Positions 38,323 to 46,704 are shown, counted from the first letter of the stretch. The stretch is DNA of 64,000 nucleotides from Sutterella sp047777475 (GCA_047777475.1 JBKEET010000002.1:124001-188000); one strand, 5' to 3'. Program-made: numbers and translations. The notes: generated from the sequence alone by a model not told the origin.

Positions 38323-40551
38323 ATGGCGAAATGGCTTGCGGCAGTTGCGGCGGCGGCATTGGCGGCCGCGGGGACGGGAGCTTCGGCGGCCGACGTCTGG
38401 GGAAGCGGCGCCGCGAAGCCGGCACCCTATGAGACCCGCTTTGCCCCCGATGGCTGGCCGCACTCCGGCAAACCCTGGCGCATCGAGGCGGGCAACCAGT
38501 TCTACGAGCTTGCCACTTCGGATGACTCCGACCAGGGAGGGGGCGGCAGAGGAAAAGTGAAGAGCTTCCTCCGGTTCGACGGCGATGCGGAAATTGATCT
38601 TGTTTTCACGCCCGAGTACGAGACCGAAGAGCACTACCGCAGCAATTACTTTGCGCGCGGGGCGCTGCTCGGCGATTTCAGCCAGAGCAGCGGCACGCTC
38701 ACGGTGCGCCAGCACGGTGCCAAGCCTGCCCTGGAGTCGAGCTGGCACTTCGGCACCGCACTGCTGATGAGTCAAGAAGAGCTCTGGCGGGACGGAAGCC
38801 TCACCCTCCGCATCGGCGCCCGCGGCGGCACGGCCACCGTAGTCGGCCTGGATAAGTCTTACTGGGGGAACTTCGATGTTCCCGTCTCCGAGCAGTCGGC
38901 GGCGCATGCGCTCTCCGCCGCAAACATCAACCTCGAGGGATGGCACTGGAGCGAGAGCTACCTCACCCGGCCCCTGGACCAGCTTTACCTCCCGCAGTCC
39001 ATTCAGGTCTTTCCCGGGGACCGCATGGCGTTCGGCGCCACGATTGAGGAGGCCGAGAAGCTCGGCGTGAACCTGCTCTTCGGGCCCACGGCGCAGCTGG
39101 TCCTCGCCGGCCAGACGTTCGCCGATTACGGCGAGGAGGAGCAGATGCCCGCCCTTCGGCTTGAAGAGGGCACCCGCGTTGCGTTCCAGCCGGGTTCGAT
39201 CATTTTTATTTCCGACCGGATGGGCAGCAACGACGTTTATTTCTCCGACGTCCTCGAAACGAGCGGGCTGCCGATGTCGGTTCTCCTTGCCGATGACACC
39301 GTGAGCGGGCCGGATTCGGTGACCGGACTCGAGAACGTGATCGTGCTCATCTACGAAGACGGCCTCGTGCACCTCATGAAGCCCGAGCACAGGAGCAGCG
39401 GCTGGTACCTCGTCAAGCACGCCTTCGAATCCGAGGGGCCGCTCAAGGCGCCGGTCGACGCGCTCATGGCGCGCTTTGCAAGCGGCAGGGCCGGAAAGAC
39501 GCTCTTTTCCATGTACCTCACGGACTCGACGCCCGAGCTCTTCTACAGCTGCGTCGAGACGCTCACGCAGGCCGCCGCGGGACTCGGCACCGCGCAGACG
39601 ATGGACGACCTGATGCACGAAAGCCGCGACGAGTTCGCGCGCATCGTGCGCGCGGGCGAAGAGGGCCTGCCCGTCAAGGTCGATATTTTTACGAGCCGCC
39701 GGGAAGGGCGCTACGAAATGGCAGGCCTCATGGCACCCCGCACCTCGAAGCACCGCTGGAAGCGCGAGGCGGACGGCGCGTCCGCCGCGGTCGACGGCCG
39801 GCTCGGGGACTGGCTGCTCGGCGGCAGGCTCGTCTACGAGGACGCCGACGTCACGCTTGAGGACGTGAGAGAGCTCAACTTCCGCATCCGCAGCGGGGAG
39901 GCCGCTTCAAACGTGCTCTCGGCGCTGGCCTATGCGGGGCGGCGCTTCGACTGGGGCGCCGCGGGGCTGAGCCTCGGGTTTGCGGGCGGCGAAGACCGCT
40001 GGGAAAATTTCGCGCAGTTCATGTACGGCGCCCCGCTCATGATCGACCGCATGCGGCGCCGCGCTTATTCGGCGGGCATTTCGGCCGTCTGGCTGCCGCA
40101 GACGGAGGGCGGCTGGAAGCTCTCGCTCGGGGCGGGCGTCTCGCATACGCTCTTCACCGACGCGGACTACCGCTTCGAAGGCGCCGAGGGACCGCTGTGG
40201 TCGGTGCGCGAGCCCAAGCGCAACGTGACCGCGCTTCGCCTCTCGGCGGGCGCCTCGCGGCGCTGGAGCTTTGCGCGCGGCGGCGGGGAGCCCGACGATT
40301 TCATCGAGCTTTCGGCGGACGCCTATTCGCGCGTGCGCGCCGGGGATCTCGACACGGAGCAGGAAGTCTGCACCTCGGGGCAATGCGGCACGATGCGCCT
40401 TGCGGGGCTCGTCAGGGCGCAGGCGGGCCTTGCGCTTGAGGCCGGGGCGCGCTTCAAAGGGTCGCGCTTCGGGCTGCGGGCGGCCGTCGAGACCGGCAGC
40501 GGCGGGAAACGCGCGGCCTCAGCGGACATTCGGCTTATTTTCGATTTCTGA
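38323..40551 (+). CDS. Autotransporter-like outer-membrane protein
   Basis: 742-aa predicted surface protein. Residues 1-22 form a clear signal peptide (MAKWLAAVAAAALAAAG..., cleavage after ASA). The middle part (about 23-460) is rich in beta-strand-like, glycine-containing segments with repeated LxFGPTAQLVLAGQ / LRLEEGTRVAFQPGS-type strands, as in passenger helices. The last about 270 residues alternate polar and hydrophobic positions, include Trp- and Tyr-rich strands (GDWLLGGRLVYEDADV, AGISAVWLPQTEGGWKLSLG) and end IRLIFDF, the terminal phenylalanine expected for BAM-assembled barrels. I do not recognise a specific family. The GGAGAGGGCG before the ATG supports the start. It stands alone between a terminator and relA. 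Confidence 0.7.
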   Translation: MAKWLAAVAAAALAAAGTGASAADVWGSGAAKPAPYETRFAPDGWPHSGKPWRIEAGNQFYELATSDDSDQGGGGRGKVKSFLRFDGDAEIDLVFTPEYETEEHYRSNYFARGALLGDFSQSSGTLTVRQHGAKPALESSWHFGTALLMSQEELWRDGSLTLRIGARGGTATVVGLDKSYWGNFDVPVSEQSAAHALSAANINLEGWHWSESYLTRPLDQLYLPQSIQVFPGDRMAFGATIEEAEKLGVNLLFGPTAQLVLAGQTFADYGEEEQMPALRLEEGTRVAFQPGSIIFISDRMGSNDVYFSDVLETSGLPMSVLLADDTVSGPDSVTGLENVIVLIYEDGLVHLMKPEHRSSGWYLVKHAFESEGPLKAPVDALMARFASGRAGKTLFSMYLTDSTPELFYSCVETLTQAAAGLGTAQTMDDLMHESRDEFARIVRAGEEGLPVKVDIFTSRREGRYEMAGLMAPRTSKHRWKREADGASAAVDGRLGDWLLGGRLVYEDADVTLEDVRELNFRIRSGEAASNVLSALAYAGRRFDWGAAGLSLGFAGGEDRWENFAQFMYGAPLMIDRMRRRAYSAGISAVWLPQTEGGWKLSLGAGVSHTLFTDADYRFEGAEGPLWSVREPKRNVTALRLSAGASRRWSFARGGGEPDDFIELSADAYSRVRAGDLDTEQEVCTSGQCGTMRLAGLVRAQAGLALEAGARFKGSRFGLRAAVETGSGGKRAASADIRLIFDF

Positions 40552-40591
40552 GGAAACTTTCCCCAAGCCCTGTTCGAATCGTTTCTTCCAC

Positions 40592-40742
40592 TACAATAGA
40601 TTCTGCGCGCCGGACGGGCGAAGAGCGTCCGGCAGCCGCGCCTTTGGGAAAGGCGCGGACGATAAAACAAAAACGGCGCCCTCCGCAGGCGGACTTGCTC
40701 GAGCCCGCAGCGAGGCGGAGCGCGGCGCCTAGGGGGAAGAAA
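40592..40742 (+). promoter_or_regulatory. relA promoter and hairpin-rich leader
   Basis: TACAAT (40592-40597) is a -10 candidate. Three successive inverted repeats follow: GCCGGACG/CGTCCGGC (40609-40633), CCGCGCCTTT/AAAGGCGCGG with a three-base loop (40636-40658), and GGCGCCCTCCGC/GCGGAG-CGC-GGCGCC (40675-40729). The last one ends two bases before the GGGGGAAG ribosome-binding site. No T tract follows any of them, so they look like RNA structure affecting translation or stability rather than terminators. Confidence 0.5.
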
Positions 40743-42860
40743 ATGGCGGAAATCGCAGAACAGGCTGTGGATCCGGCACTCGCTCGAAGCATGATCGAGC
40801 CGCTTTACCAGAGCCGCTCGCTGCCGACGGGCGAGCCGACGCTGTCGCATGCCGACGGCATGGCGAGCATCCTGCGCGAGATTAAGGACGATCCGGAGAT
40901 GATCGCCGCGGCCTACCTGTTCTATGTTCCGGTTGTCATCACCAATTCGTCGGAATGGGTGCGCAAGAGCTTCGGCACCTCCGTCGACCGGCTCGTCCAG
41001 GAGCTTTCCAAGGCCAACCGCCTCTCGGATCTCGCCTCGTCGGACCATGCCGACGCGGGCAACAAGCAGCAGATCGAGGCGATGCGCCGCATGCTGCTGG
41101 CGATGTGCTCCGACCTCCGCGTCGTGCTCCTCAAGCTGGCGAGCCGCCTGCAGACGCTGCGGTGGTTCACGGTCTCGCACAACGAGGCGCTGAGCGCGCG
41201 CTTCGGCGCGGAAACGCTCGACCTGTACGCGCCGCTGGCCAACCGCCTCGGCATCTGGCAGATCAAGTGGGAGCTCGAGGACCTGTCGCTTCGGTTCACG
41301 CGCCCCGAGGAATACCACGCCATCGCGCGCCAGCTCGACGAGTCGCGCGAGGAGCGCCTCGACTTCATGAAGACCGCGGTGCAGAAGATCCGCGAGCTGC
41401 TCGCCAAGAATCACATCCAGGCCGACGTTTCGGGCCGCCCGAAGCACATCTACTCGATCTGGAAGAAGATGCAGCGCAAGCACCTGCGCTTCGACCAGCT
41501 CTTTGACGTGCGCGCGCTGCGCATCATCGTCGAGACGGTCGAGCAGTGCTACCAGGTGCTCGGCATCGTGCAGCAGAGCTATCCCGTGCTCTCCAAGGAG
41601 TACGACGACTACATCGCCAAGCCCAAGCCCAACGGCTACCAGTCGCTGCACACCGTGGTGACCGACAAGGCGGGCCGCCCGATCGAGATTCAGATCCGCA
41701 CCCGCGCCATGCACGAGTACGCCGAGCTCGGCGTCGCGGCGCACTGGCGCTACAAGGAGGCGGGCAACTCGAACGGCGCGACCACCGCCGAGGAGCAGCG
41801 CGTCGCCTGGCTGCGGCAGATGCTCGCCTGGAACACCGACGTGATGCACCAGCACAAGCCCGAGGGGCAGGCCGTCACGGACGACCACGTCTACTGCCTG
41901 ACGCCGCAGGGCCGCGTGGTGGAGCTGCCGGTCGGGTCCACGCCCGTGGACTTCGCCTACGCCGTGCACACCGAGCTCGGGCACCGCACCCGCGGCGCGC
42001 GCGTCGACGGCGCCATGGTGCCGCTCAACACGCCGCTCAAGACGGGCCAGACCGTGGAGATCATCGCCGGCAAGGAAGGCCAGCCTTCGCGCGACTGGCT
42101 CACCCCGGAGCTCGGCTTCGCCGTGAGCGCGCGCACCCGCAACAAGGTGCGCCAGTGGTTCAACGCGCAGCACACCGCCGAGCTGATCGCCGAAGGCCGC
42201 GACAAGGTCGACAAGGAACTCGCCCGCCAGGGCAAGACCGCGGTGAAGCTCGAGGACCTGGCCAAGCGCCTCGGCTTCGAGAAGATCGAGGACCTGTGCC
42301 TTGCCTACGCCAAGGAAGAGCTCACGCAGACGGCGCTTGCCACGGCCCTGCAGCCGCCGGCGCCCCCGGCGCCCGAGCCCGAAGTGGTGGTGCGCGCCTC
42401 GAAGCAGAAGAAGAATTCCTCGGGCGTGCTCGTGGTGGGCGTCGACTCGCTGCTCACGCAGCTCGCGCGCTGCTGCCGCCCCGTGCCGCCCGACGAGATC
42501 GTCGGCTACGTCACGCGCGGGCGCGGCGTGACGATTCACCGCGCCGACTGCCCGAACATCCGCAACATGGCCGCCCAGGACCGCGACCGCCTGATCGAGG
42601 TGAGCTGGGGCAACCGCTCGGAGGAGAGCGTCTACCCGGTCGACGTGCTCGTCGTCACGGTGGACCGGCAGGGCATGCTGCGCGACATTTCGGAGATTTT
42701 CGCCAAGGCCAAGCAGAACCTCACGGGCATGCAGACCTCGAAGGTGAAGGAGCTTTACCACATCAAGCTCACCGTGGAAATCCCGAGCGCCGAGAGCCTC
42801 GCGGGCACGCTCAAAGAGGTCCGGTCCCTCAAGGGCGTCCTCTCCGCGCGCCGCCTCTGA
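40743..42860 (+). CDS. relA: (p)ppGpp synthetase RelA
   Basis: Ribosome-associated stringent-response enzyme, 705 aa. The N-terminal region aligned with the hydrolase domain lacks the HD metal site (LFYVPVVITNSSEWVRKSFG where bifunctional enzymes have HDxxED), so it should be a synthetase only. The synthetase domain has GRPKHIYSIWKKM, RFDQLFDVRALRII and KPKPNGYQSLHTVV; TGS (VYCLTPQGRVVELPVGSTPVDFAY), helical, CC/zinc-finger (LARCCRPVPPDEIVGYVTRG) and C-terminal ACT domains follow. The ATG after GGGGGAAG was chosen; an in-frame TTG 99 bases upstream falls in the leader hairpins. Confidence 0.95.
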   Translation: MAEIAEQAVDPALARSMIEPLYQSRSLPTGEPTLSHADGMASILREIKDDPEMIAAAYLFYVPVVITNSSEWVRKSFGTSVDRLVQELSKANRLSDLASSDHADAGNKQQIEAMRRMLLAMCSDLRVVLLKLASRLQTLRWFTVSHNEALSARFGAETLDLYAPLANRLGIWQIKWELEDLSLRFTRPEEYHAIARQLDESREERLDFMKTAVQKIRELLAKNHIQADVSGRPKHIYSIWKKMQRKHLRFDQLFDVRALRIIVETVEQCYQVLGIVQQSYPVLSKEYDDYIAKPKPNGYQSLHTVVTDKAGRPIEIQIRTRAMHEYAELGVAAHWRYKEAGNSNGATTAEEQRVAWLRQMLAWNTDVMHQHKPEGQAVTDDHVYCLTPQGRVVELPVGSTPVDFAYAVHTELGHRTRGARVDGAMVPLNTPLKTGQTVEIIAGKEGQPSRDWLTPELGFAVSARTRNKVRQWFNAQHTAELIAEGRDKVDKELARQGKTAVKLEDLAKRLGFEKIEDLCLAYAKEELTQTALATALQPPAPPAPEPEVVVRASKQKKNSSGVLVVGVDSLLTQLARCCRPVPPDEIVGYVTRGRGVTIHRADCPNIRNMAAQDRDRLIEVSWGNRSEESVYPVDVLVVTVDRQGMLRDISEIFAKAKQNLTGMQTSKVKELYHIKLTVEIPSAESLAGTLKEVRSLKGVLSARRL

Positions 42861-42882
42861 AAGGGGCTCTGCGCAGGCCGGT

Positions 42883-42930
42883 CCGCCGCCTTCCGCCCGC
42901 TTCGCGCGGGCGGGACGGCGGAAATTTTTT
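42883..42930 (+). terminator. relA terminator
   Basis: Nested stem CCGCC-TTC-CGCCCGC-TTCG-CGGGCG-GGA-CGGCGG followed by AAATTTTTT. Confidence 0.75.
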
Positions 42931-42940
42931 GCCCGCGAAC

Positions 42941-42968
42941 TTGCAATTTTCAAAAAAACAGGCATAAT
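42941..42968 (+). promoter_or_regulatory. Promoter of the first tRNA-Val gene
   Basis: TTGCAA, 16-bp spacer, CATAAT, placing the transcription start about 8-10 bases before the tRNA. Confidence 0.6.
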
Positions 42969-42984
42969 TACCAACCTCACACGC

Positions 42985-43061
42985 AGGCACGTAGCTCAGC
43001 TGGTTAGAGCATCACCTTGACATGGTGGGGGTCGTTGGTTCGAGTCCAATCGTGCCTACCA
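42985..43061 (+). tRNA. tRNA-Val(GAC), copy 1
   Basis: 77 nt with encoded CCA. Acceptor AGGCACG/CGTGCCT, anticodon loop TTGACAT giving GAC, T-loop GGTTCGAGTCC. Followed by a GCCTTT-TTCG-AAAGGC hairpin. Confidence 0.96.
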
Positions 43062-43122
43062 AAGCCTTTTTCGAAAGGCCGCTGCGTGGAAGGGGCGCCG
43101 CAGGGAGCCGCCCCGCACGGGT

Positions 43123-43151
43123 TTGCTTTTTGTCAGACCATCGTGCATAAT
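43123..43151 (+). promoter_or_regulatory. Promoter of the second tRNA-Val gene
   Basis: TTGCTT, 17-bp spacer, CATAAT. The second tRNA copy therefore seems to have its own promoter, and read-through from here would also transcribe the thrS leader. Confidence 0.6.
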
Positions 43152-43163
43152 GAGCACCTTGAC

Positions 43164-43240
43164 AGGCACGTAGCTCAGCTGGTTAGAGCATCACCTTGAC
43201 ATGGTGGGGGTCGTTGGTTCGAGTCCAATCGTGCCTACCA
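43164..43240 (+). tRNA. tRNA-Val(GAC), copy 2
   Basis: Identical 77-nt tRNA to copy 1, 102 bp downstream, with anticodon GAC and encoded CCA. An AAAATTTTTTTT tract follows directly. Confidence 0.96.
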
Positions 43241-43266
43241 AAATTTTTTTGGGAACTGTTGACAAC

Positions 43267-43317
43267 ATGTGCTTTGAGCAGGCTTTTCTCACAACAACAC
43301 CCTCACTCAGTCACTGA
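43267..43317 (+). CDS. Candidate thrS leader peptide with three tandem Thr codons
   Basis: A 16-codon frame reads MCFEQAFLTTTPSLSH and stops at TGA (43315-43317). Residues 9-11 are encoded by three consecutive ACA threonine codons. Only a weak GGGA ribosome-binding site lies 12 bases upstream. The stop codon is inside the 3' arm of a CCCTCA-N9-TGAGGG hairpin (43300-43320), and an intrinsic terminator follows 45 bases later, just before thrS. Position, length and codon run match leader peptides of ribosome-mediated attenuators. The coding assignment is inferred. Confidence 0.55.
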   Translation: MCFEQAFLTTTPSLSH

Positions 43318-43337
43318 GGGCGTGAGCGAAGCGTTGT

Positions 43338-43392
43338 CCGACTGTTTGCCAGGCAAAGAAAGAAGTGCGGCTCATGTCCGCACTTTTTTTTT
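43338..43392 (+). promoter_or_regulatory. Candidate thrS attenuator (terminator plus possible antiterminator)
   Basis: Terminator: AAGTGCGG (43363-43370), loop CTCATGT, CCGCACTT, then a run of T to 43392, ending 32 bases before the thrS ATG. Upstream, CCGACT (43338-43343) can pair with AGTGCGG of the terminator's 5' arm with one bulged G, so an alternative structure is possible. A TTTGC-CAG-GCAAA hairpin lies between them. Expected behaviour: ribosome stalling at the Thr codons would favour thrS expression (inference). Confidence 0.6.
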
Positions 43393-43424
43393 AGCCGCAA
43401 TTTTTGTAGATCGAGGTAATCAAA

Positions 43425-45347
43425 ATGATTGCAATTACTCTTCCCGACGGCTCGAAGCGCGAGTTCCCCGGCCCGGTCAAGGTTTCTGAGATCGCCGCCA
43501 ACATCGGTGCCGGCCTGGCGAAGGCCGCTCTCGCCGGCCGCGTCGACGGCAAGCTCGTCGATCTTTCCGAAACGGTCGACCATGACGCCGAGGTTTCGAT
43601 CATCACGGCGCGCGACCCCGAAGGGCTGCAGATCATCCGCCACTCCACCGCGCATCTGATGGCCCAGGCCGTCAAGGAGCTCTATCCCGACGCGCAGGTG
43701 ACGATCGGCCCGTCGATCGACAACGGCTTCTACTATGACTTCTCCTACAAGCGCCCGTTCACGCCCGAAGACCTCAAGAAGATCGAGGAGCGCATGGACG
43801 AGCTCGTCAAGAAGGACATTCCCATCACGCGCCGCGAAGTCTCGCGCGATGAGGCCGTGAAGTTCTTCACGGACCTCGGCGAGAAGTACAAGGCCGAGCT
43901 CGTGGCCGCCATTCCGCAGGGCGAGAAGATCTCGCTCTACAACCAGGGCGACTTCACCGACCTCTGCCGCGGCCCCCACGTCCCGTCCACGGGCCGCCTG
44001 AAGGTTCATCACCTCACCAAGGTCGCCGGCGCTTACTGGCGCGGCGATTCGAACAACGAGATGCTGCAGCGCATCTACGGCACGGCCTGGGCGACCAAGG
44101 CCGACCAGGATGACTACCTGCACATGATCGAAGAGGCCGAGAAGCGCGACCACCGCCGCCTCGGCAAGGAACTCGATCTCTTCCACCTGCAGGACGAAGC
44201 GCCGGGCATGGTGTTCTGGCACGCCAAGGGCTGGGCCCTCTGGCAGGTGATCGAGCAGTACATGCGCCGCCGCGTCTACCAGGACAACGGCTACGAGGAA
44301 GTGAAGGCGCCGCAGCTCCTTGACCGCTCGCTCTGGGAGCGCTCCGGCCACTGGACGAAGTACCGCGAGAACATGTTCACGACCGAGTCGGAGAACCGCT
44401 ACTACGCCCTGAAGCCGATGAACTGCCCGGGCCACATCCTCATCTTCAAGAGCAAGCTGCGCAGCTACCGCGACCTGCCGCTGCGCATCGGCGAGTTCGG
44501 CCAGTGCCACCGCAACGAGCCTTCCGGCTCCCTGCACGGCCTGCTGCGCGTGCGCGGCTTCACGCAGGACGACGGCCACATCTTCTGCACGGAAGACCAG
44601 ATCCTTTCCGAGTGCGAGAACTACACGAAGCTCCTGCAGAGCGTCTACAAGGACTTCGGCTTCACGAAGATCGAATACAAGATCGCGACCCGCCCGGCCA
44701 AGCGCATCGGCGAGGACGCCGTCTGGGACAAGGCCGAGGCCGCTCTGATGAAGAGCCTCGACGATCTCGGCATCAAGTACTCGATCCTCAAGGGCGAGGG
44801 CGCTTTCTACGGCCCCAAGATTGAGTACCACCTGCGCGACAGCCTCGGCCGCTCCTGGCAGTGCGGCACGATGCAGGTCGACTTCCAGATGCCGGGCCGC
44901 CTCGGCGCCGAATACGTCGCCGAAGACAACTCGCGCAAGGTCCCCGTGATGCTGCACCGCGCCATGATCGGCTCGCTCGAGCGCTGGATCGGCATTCTGA
45001 TCGAGGAATACGCGGGCGCCTTCCCGGTGTGGCTTGCTCCGGTGCAGGTCGCCGTGGCGAGCATCACCGACGATCAGTCGGACTACGCCCAGAGCGTCGC
45101 CGACCGCATCCACGCCCTGCGCCTGCGCGTCCAGGCTGATTTGCGCCCCGAAAAGATTAACTATAAAATTCGTGAACTTGCTCTGCAAAAGATCCCCTAC
45201 ATTCTCGTTGTGGGCGACAAAGAAAAGCAGAGCGGCACCGTCTCCGTGCGCGCCCGCGGCGGCAAGAATCTCGGCGTCATGAAGGTCGAGGATTTCCTCG
45301 CGAAGCTTCAGGCTGAGAACGACAGCCGCGCCCCGTTCGCGTACTGA
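43425..45347 (+). CDS. thrS: Threonyl-tRNA synthetase
   Basis: Charges tRNA-Thr and edits mischarged Ser-tRNA. 640 aa: N-terminal TGS domain (1-63), editing domain with HSTAHLMAQAVKELYPDAQ and DLCRGPHVPSTG, the class II catalytic core with MNCPGHILIF (zinc ligand Cys), RIGEFGQCHRNEPSG (motif 2) and PVMLHRAMIGSLERWIGIL (motif 3), and a C-terminal anticodon-binding domain. First gene of thrS-infC-rpmI-rplT. An AGGTAATCAAAATG start follows the attenuator-like leader. No E. coli-type thrS operator (tRNA-Thr anticodon mimic) was recognised. Confidence 0.98.
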   Translation: MIAITLPDGSKREFPGPVKVSEIAANIGAGLAKAALAGRVDGKLVDLSETVDHDAEVSIITARDPEGLQIIRHSTAHLMAQAVKELYPDAQVTIGPSIDNGFYYDFSYKRPFTPEDLKKIEERMDELVKKDIPITRREVSRDEAVKFFTDLGEKYKAELVAAIPQGEKISLYNQGDFTDLCRGPHVPSTGRLKVHHLTKVAGAYWRGDSNNEMLQRIYGTAWATKADQDDYLHMIEEAEKRDHRRLGKELDLFHLQDEAPGMVFWHAKGWALWQVIEQYMRRRVYQDNGYEEVKAPQLLDRSLWERSGHWTKYRENMFTTESENRYYALKPMNCPGHILIFKSKLRSYRDLPLRIGEFGQCHRNEPSGSLHGLLRVRGFTQDDGHIFCTEDQILSECENYTKLLQSVYKDFGFTKIEYKIATRPAKRIGEDAVWDKAEAALMKSLDDLGIKYSILKGEGAFYGPKIEYHLRDSLGRSWQCGTMQVDFQMPGRLGAEYVAEDNSRKVPVMLHRAMIGSLERWIGILIEEYAGAFPVWLAPVQVAVASITDDQSDYAQSVADRIHALRLRVQADLRPEKINYKIRELALQKIPYILVVGDKEKQSGTVSVRARGGKNLGVMKVEDFLAKLQAENDSRAPFAY

Positions 45348-45373
45348 GACTGACCGTCAAAATTGGGAGTACC

Positions 45374-45907
45374 GTGTTAACTAACCACAACAAAGATCGC
45401 AAGCATCGCATCAACGATGAAATTCGCGTTCCTGAAATCCGTCTGATGGACGCCAACGGCGAACAGGTCGGCATCGTGCGCGTGGCCGAGGGCCTGCGCA
45501 TGGCCGAGGACGCCGGGCTCGATCTCGTCGAGATCGCCCCGACGGCCCATCCGCCGGTGTGCCGCATCATGGATTACGGCAAGTTCCGCTATCAGGAACA
45601 GAAGAAGGCTCAGGAAGCCAAGGCCAAGCAGAAGGTCATCCAGATCAAGGAAGTCAAGTTCCGCCCGGTCACGGACGAGAACGACTACCAGACCAAGATG
45701 CGCAGCCTCGTGCGCTTCCTCAGCAACGGCGACAAGGCGAAGGTGACGCTGCGCTACCGCGGACGCGAAATGGCTCACCAGCAGTTCGGCCAGGAGCTGC
45801 TCAACCGCATCCGCACGGAGCTCGCCGACATCTCGCAGGTCGAGCATCAGCCGAAGCTCGAAGGCCGCCAGATGATCATGGTGCTTGCGCCGAAAAAGAA
45901 GAAGTAA
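45374..45907 (+). CDS. infC: Translation initiation factor IF-3
   Basis: Prevents early subunit joining and proofreads start-codon selection. 177 aa: N-terminal domain (HRINDEIRVPEIRLMDANGE), a lysine-rich linker (EQKKAQEAKAKQK) and a C-terminal domain ending MIMVLAPKKKK. The start is GTG behind GGGAG at good spacing; in many bacteria infC starts at AUU for autoregulation, so a non-ATG start is expected in kind, although GTG is not itself rejected by IF3. 26 bp after thrS. Confidence 0.97.
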   Translation: MLTNHNKDRKHRINDEIRVPEIRLMDANGEQVGIVRVAEGLRMAEDAGLDLVEIAPTAHPPVCRIMDYGKFRYQEQKKAQEAKAKQKVIQIKEVKFRPVTDENDYQTKMRSLVRFLSNGDKAKVTLRYRGREMAHQQFGQELLNRIRTELADISQVEHQPKLEGRQMIMVLAPKKKK

Positions 45908-46063
45908 AGCGCCACACGGCGCCGCACTTTTGCGGTACAATCCTGCACTTTCCCGCCGGACGGCTCTGCCGCCCGGCGGATAACAAGTGAATCGGGGCAT
46001 AAAAGATTTCCCGCCTTTCTTGGGAAGCGCCCGCGGTTCATCCAATAAATGAGGTAACGGCAA

Positions 46064-46261
46064 ATGCCGAAGATGAAAACCAAGCGTGCTGCGGCCAAGC
46101 GTTTCAAGGCTCGCGCCAGCGGCTCCATCAAGCGCGCTCACGCTACGAAGCGCCACATCCTTTCCCATCGCACGACGAAGAACAAGCGCCATCTCCGCGG
46201 CATGGTCAACATCCATGACTCGGATATCGCGTCGGTTCGCCGCATGCTGCCTTACGCTTAA
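46064..46261 (+). CDS. rpmI: 50S ribosomal protein L35
   Basis: 65-aa basic ribosomal protein (MPKMKTKRAAAKRFKARASG opening, HILSHRTTKNKRHLRG core). A TGAGGTAACGG ribosome-binding site precedes it. The 156-base gap after infC has a TACAAT -10-like element near 45938 and a CCGCCGG/CCCGGCGG hairpin; it could be an internal promoter or an L20-binding leader, which I cannot resolve. Confidence 0.97.
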   Translation: MPKMKTKRAAAKRFKARASGSIKRAHATKRHILSHRTTKNKRHLRGMVNIHDSDIASVRRMLPYA

Positions 46262-46280
46262 TTGAAGGAGGGAAAGAAAG

Positions 46281-46637
46281 ATGCCTCGTGTGAAGCGTGG
46301 TGTGACGGCCCGTGCCCGTCATAAGAAAGTTTTTGCTCAGTCCAAGGGCTACTCGCTCCGCCGCAACAACGTTTACCGCGTTGCCAAGCAGGCGGTCATG
46401 CGCGCCGGCCAGTACGCCTACCGCGACCGCCGCGACAAGAAGGGCACGTTCCGCCGTCTGTGGATCGCCCGCATCAACGCCGGCGCCCGCGCCAACGGCC
46501 TGACGTACTCGGTGTTCATGAACGGTCTGAAGAAGGCCGGCATCGGCCTGGACCGCAAGGTGCTCGCCGACATGGCCGTGTTCGACAAGGAAGGCTTCGC
46601 CTCTCTGGTCGCCCAGGTCAAGGGCCAGGCCGCCTGA
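46281..46637 (+). CDS. rplT: 50S ribosomal protein L20
   Basis: 118-aa early assembly protein of the large subunit (MPRVKRGVTARARHKKVFAQ; C-terminal LADMAVFDKEGFASLV). In other bacteria L20 represses its own operon by binding the rpmI leader. A GGAGGGAAAG ribosome-binding site lies upstream. Followed by a strong terminator that separates it from pheS. Confidence 0.97.
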   Translation: MPRVKRGVTARARHKKVFAQSKGYSLRRNNVYRVAKQAVMRAGQYAYRDRRDKKGTFRRLWIARINAGARANGLTYSVFMNGLKKAGIGLDRKVLADMAVFDKEGFASLVAQVKGQAA

Positions 46638-46704
46638 GATTCTCTCCTCTGAGAGAGTTTCTGCGGACTGATGCCGCACTGCCGGGCTCAGCGCCCGGCA
46701 GGCA

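Noticed and set aside
43259..43287. TTGACA as the -35 of a thrS promoter
   Set aside because: The hexamer is perfect, but no acceptable -10 lies 16-18 bp downstream (GCTTTT at best), so I did not call a promoter there.
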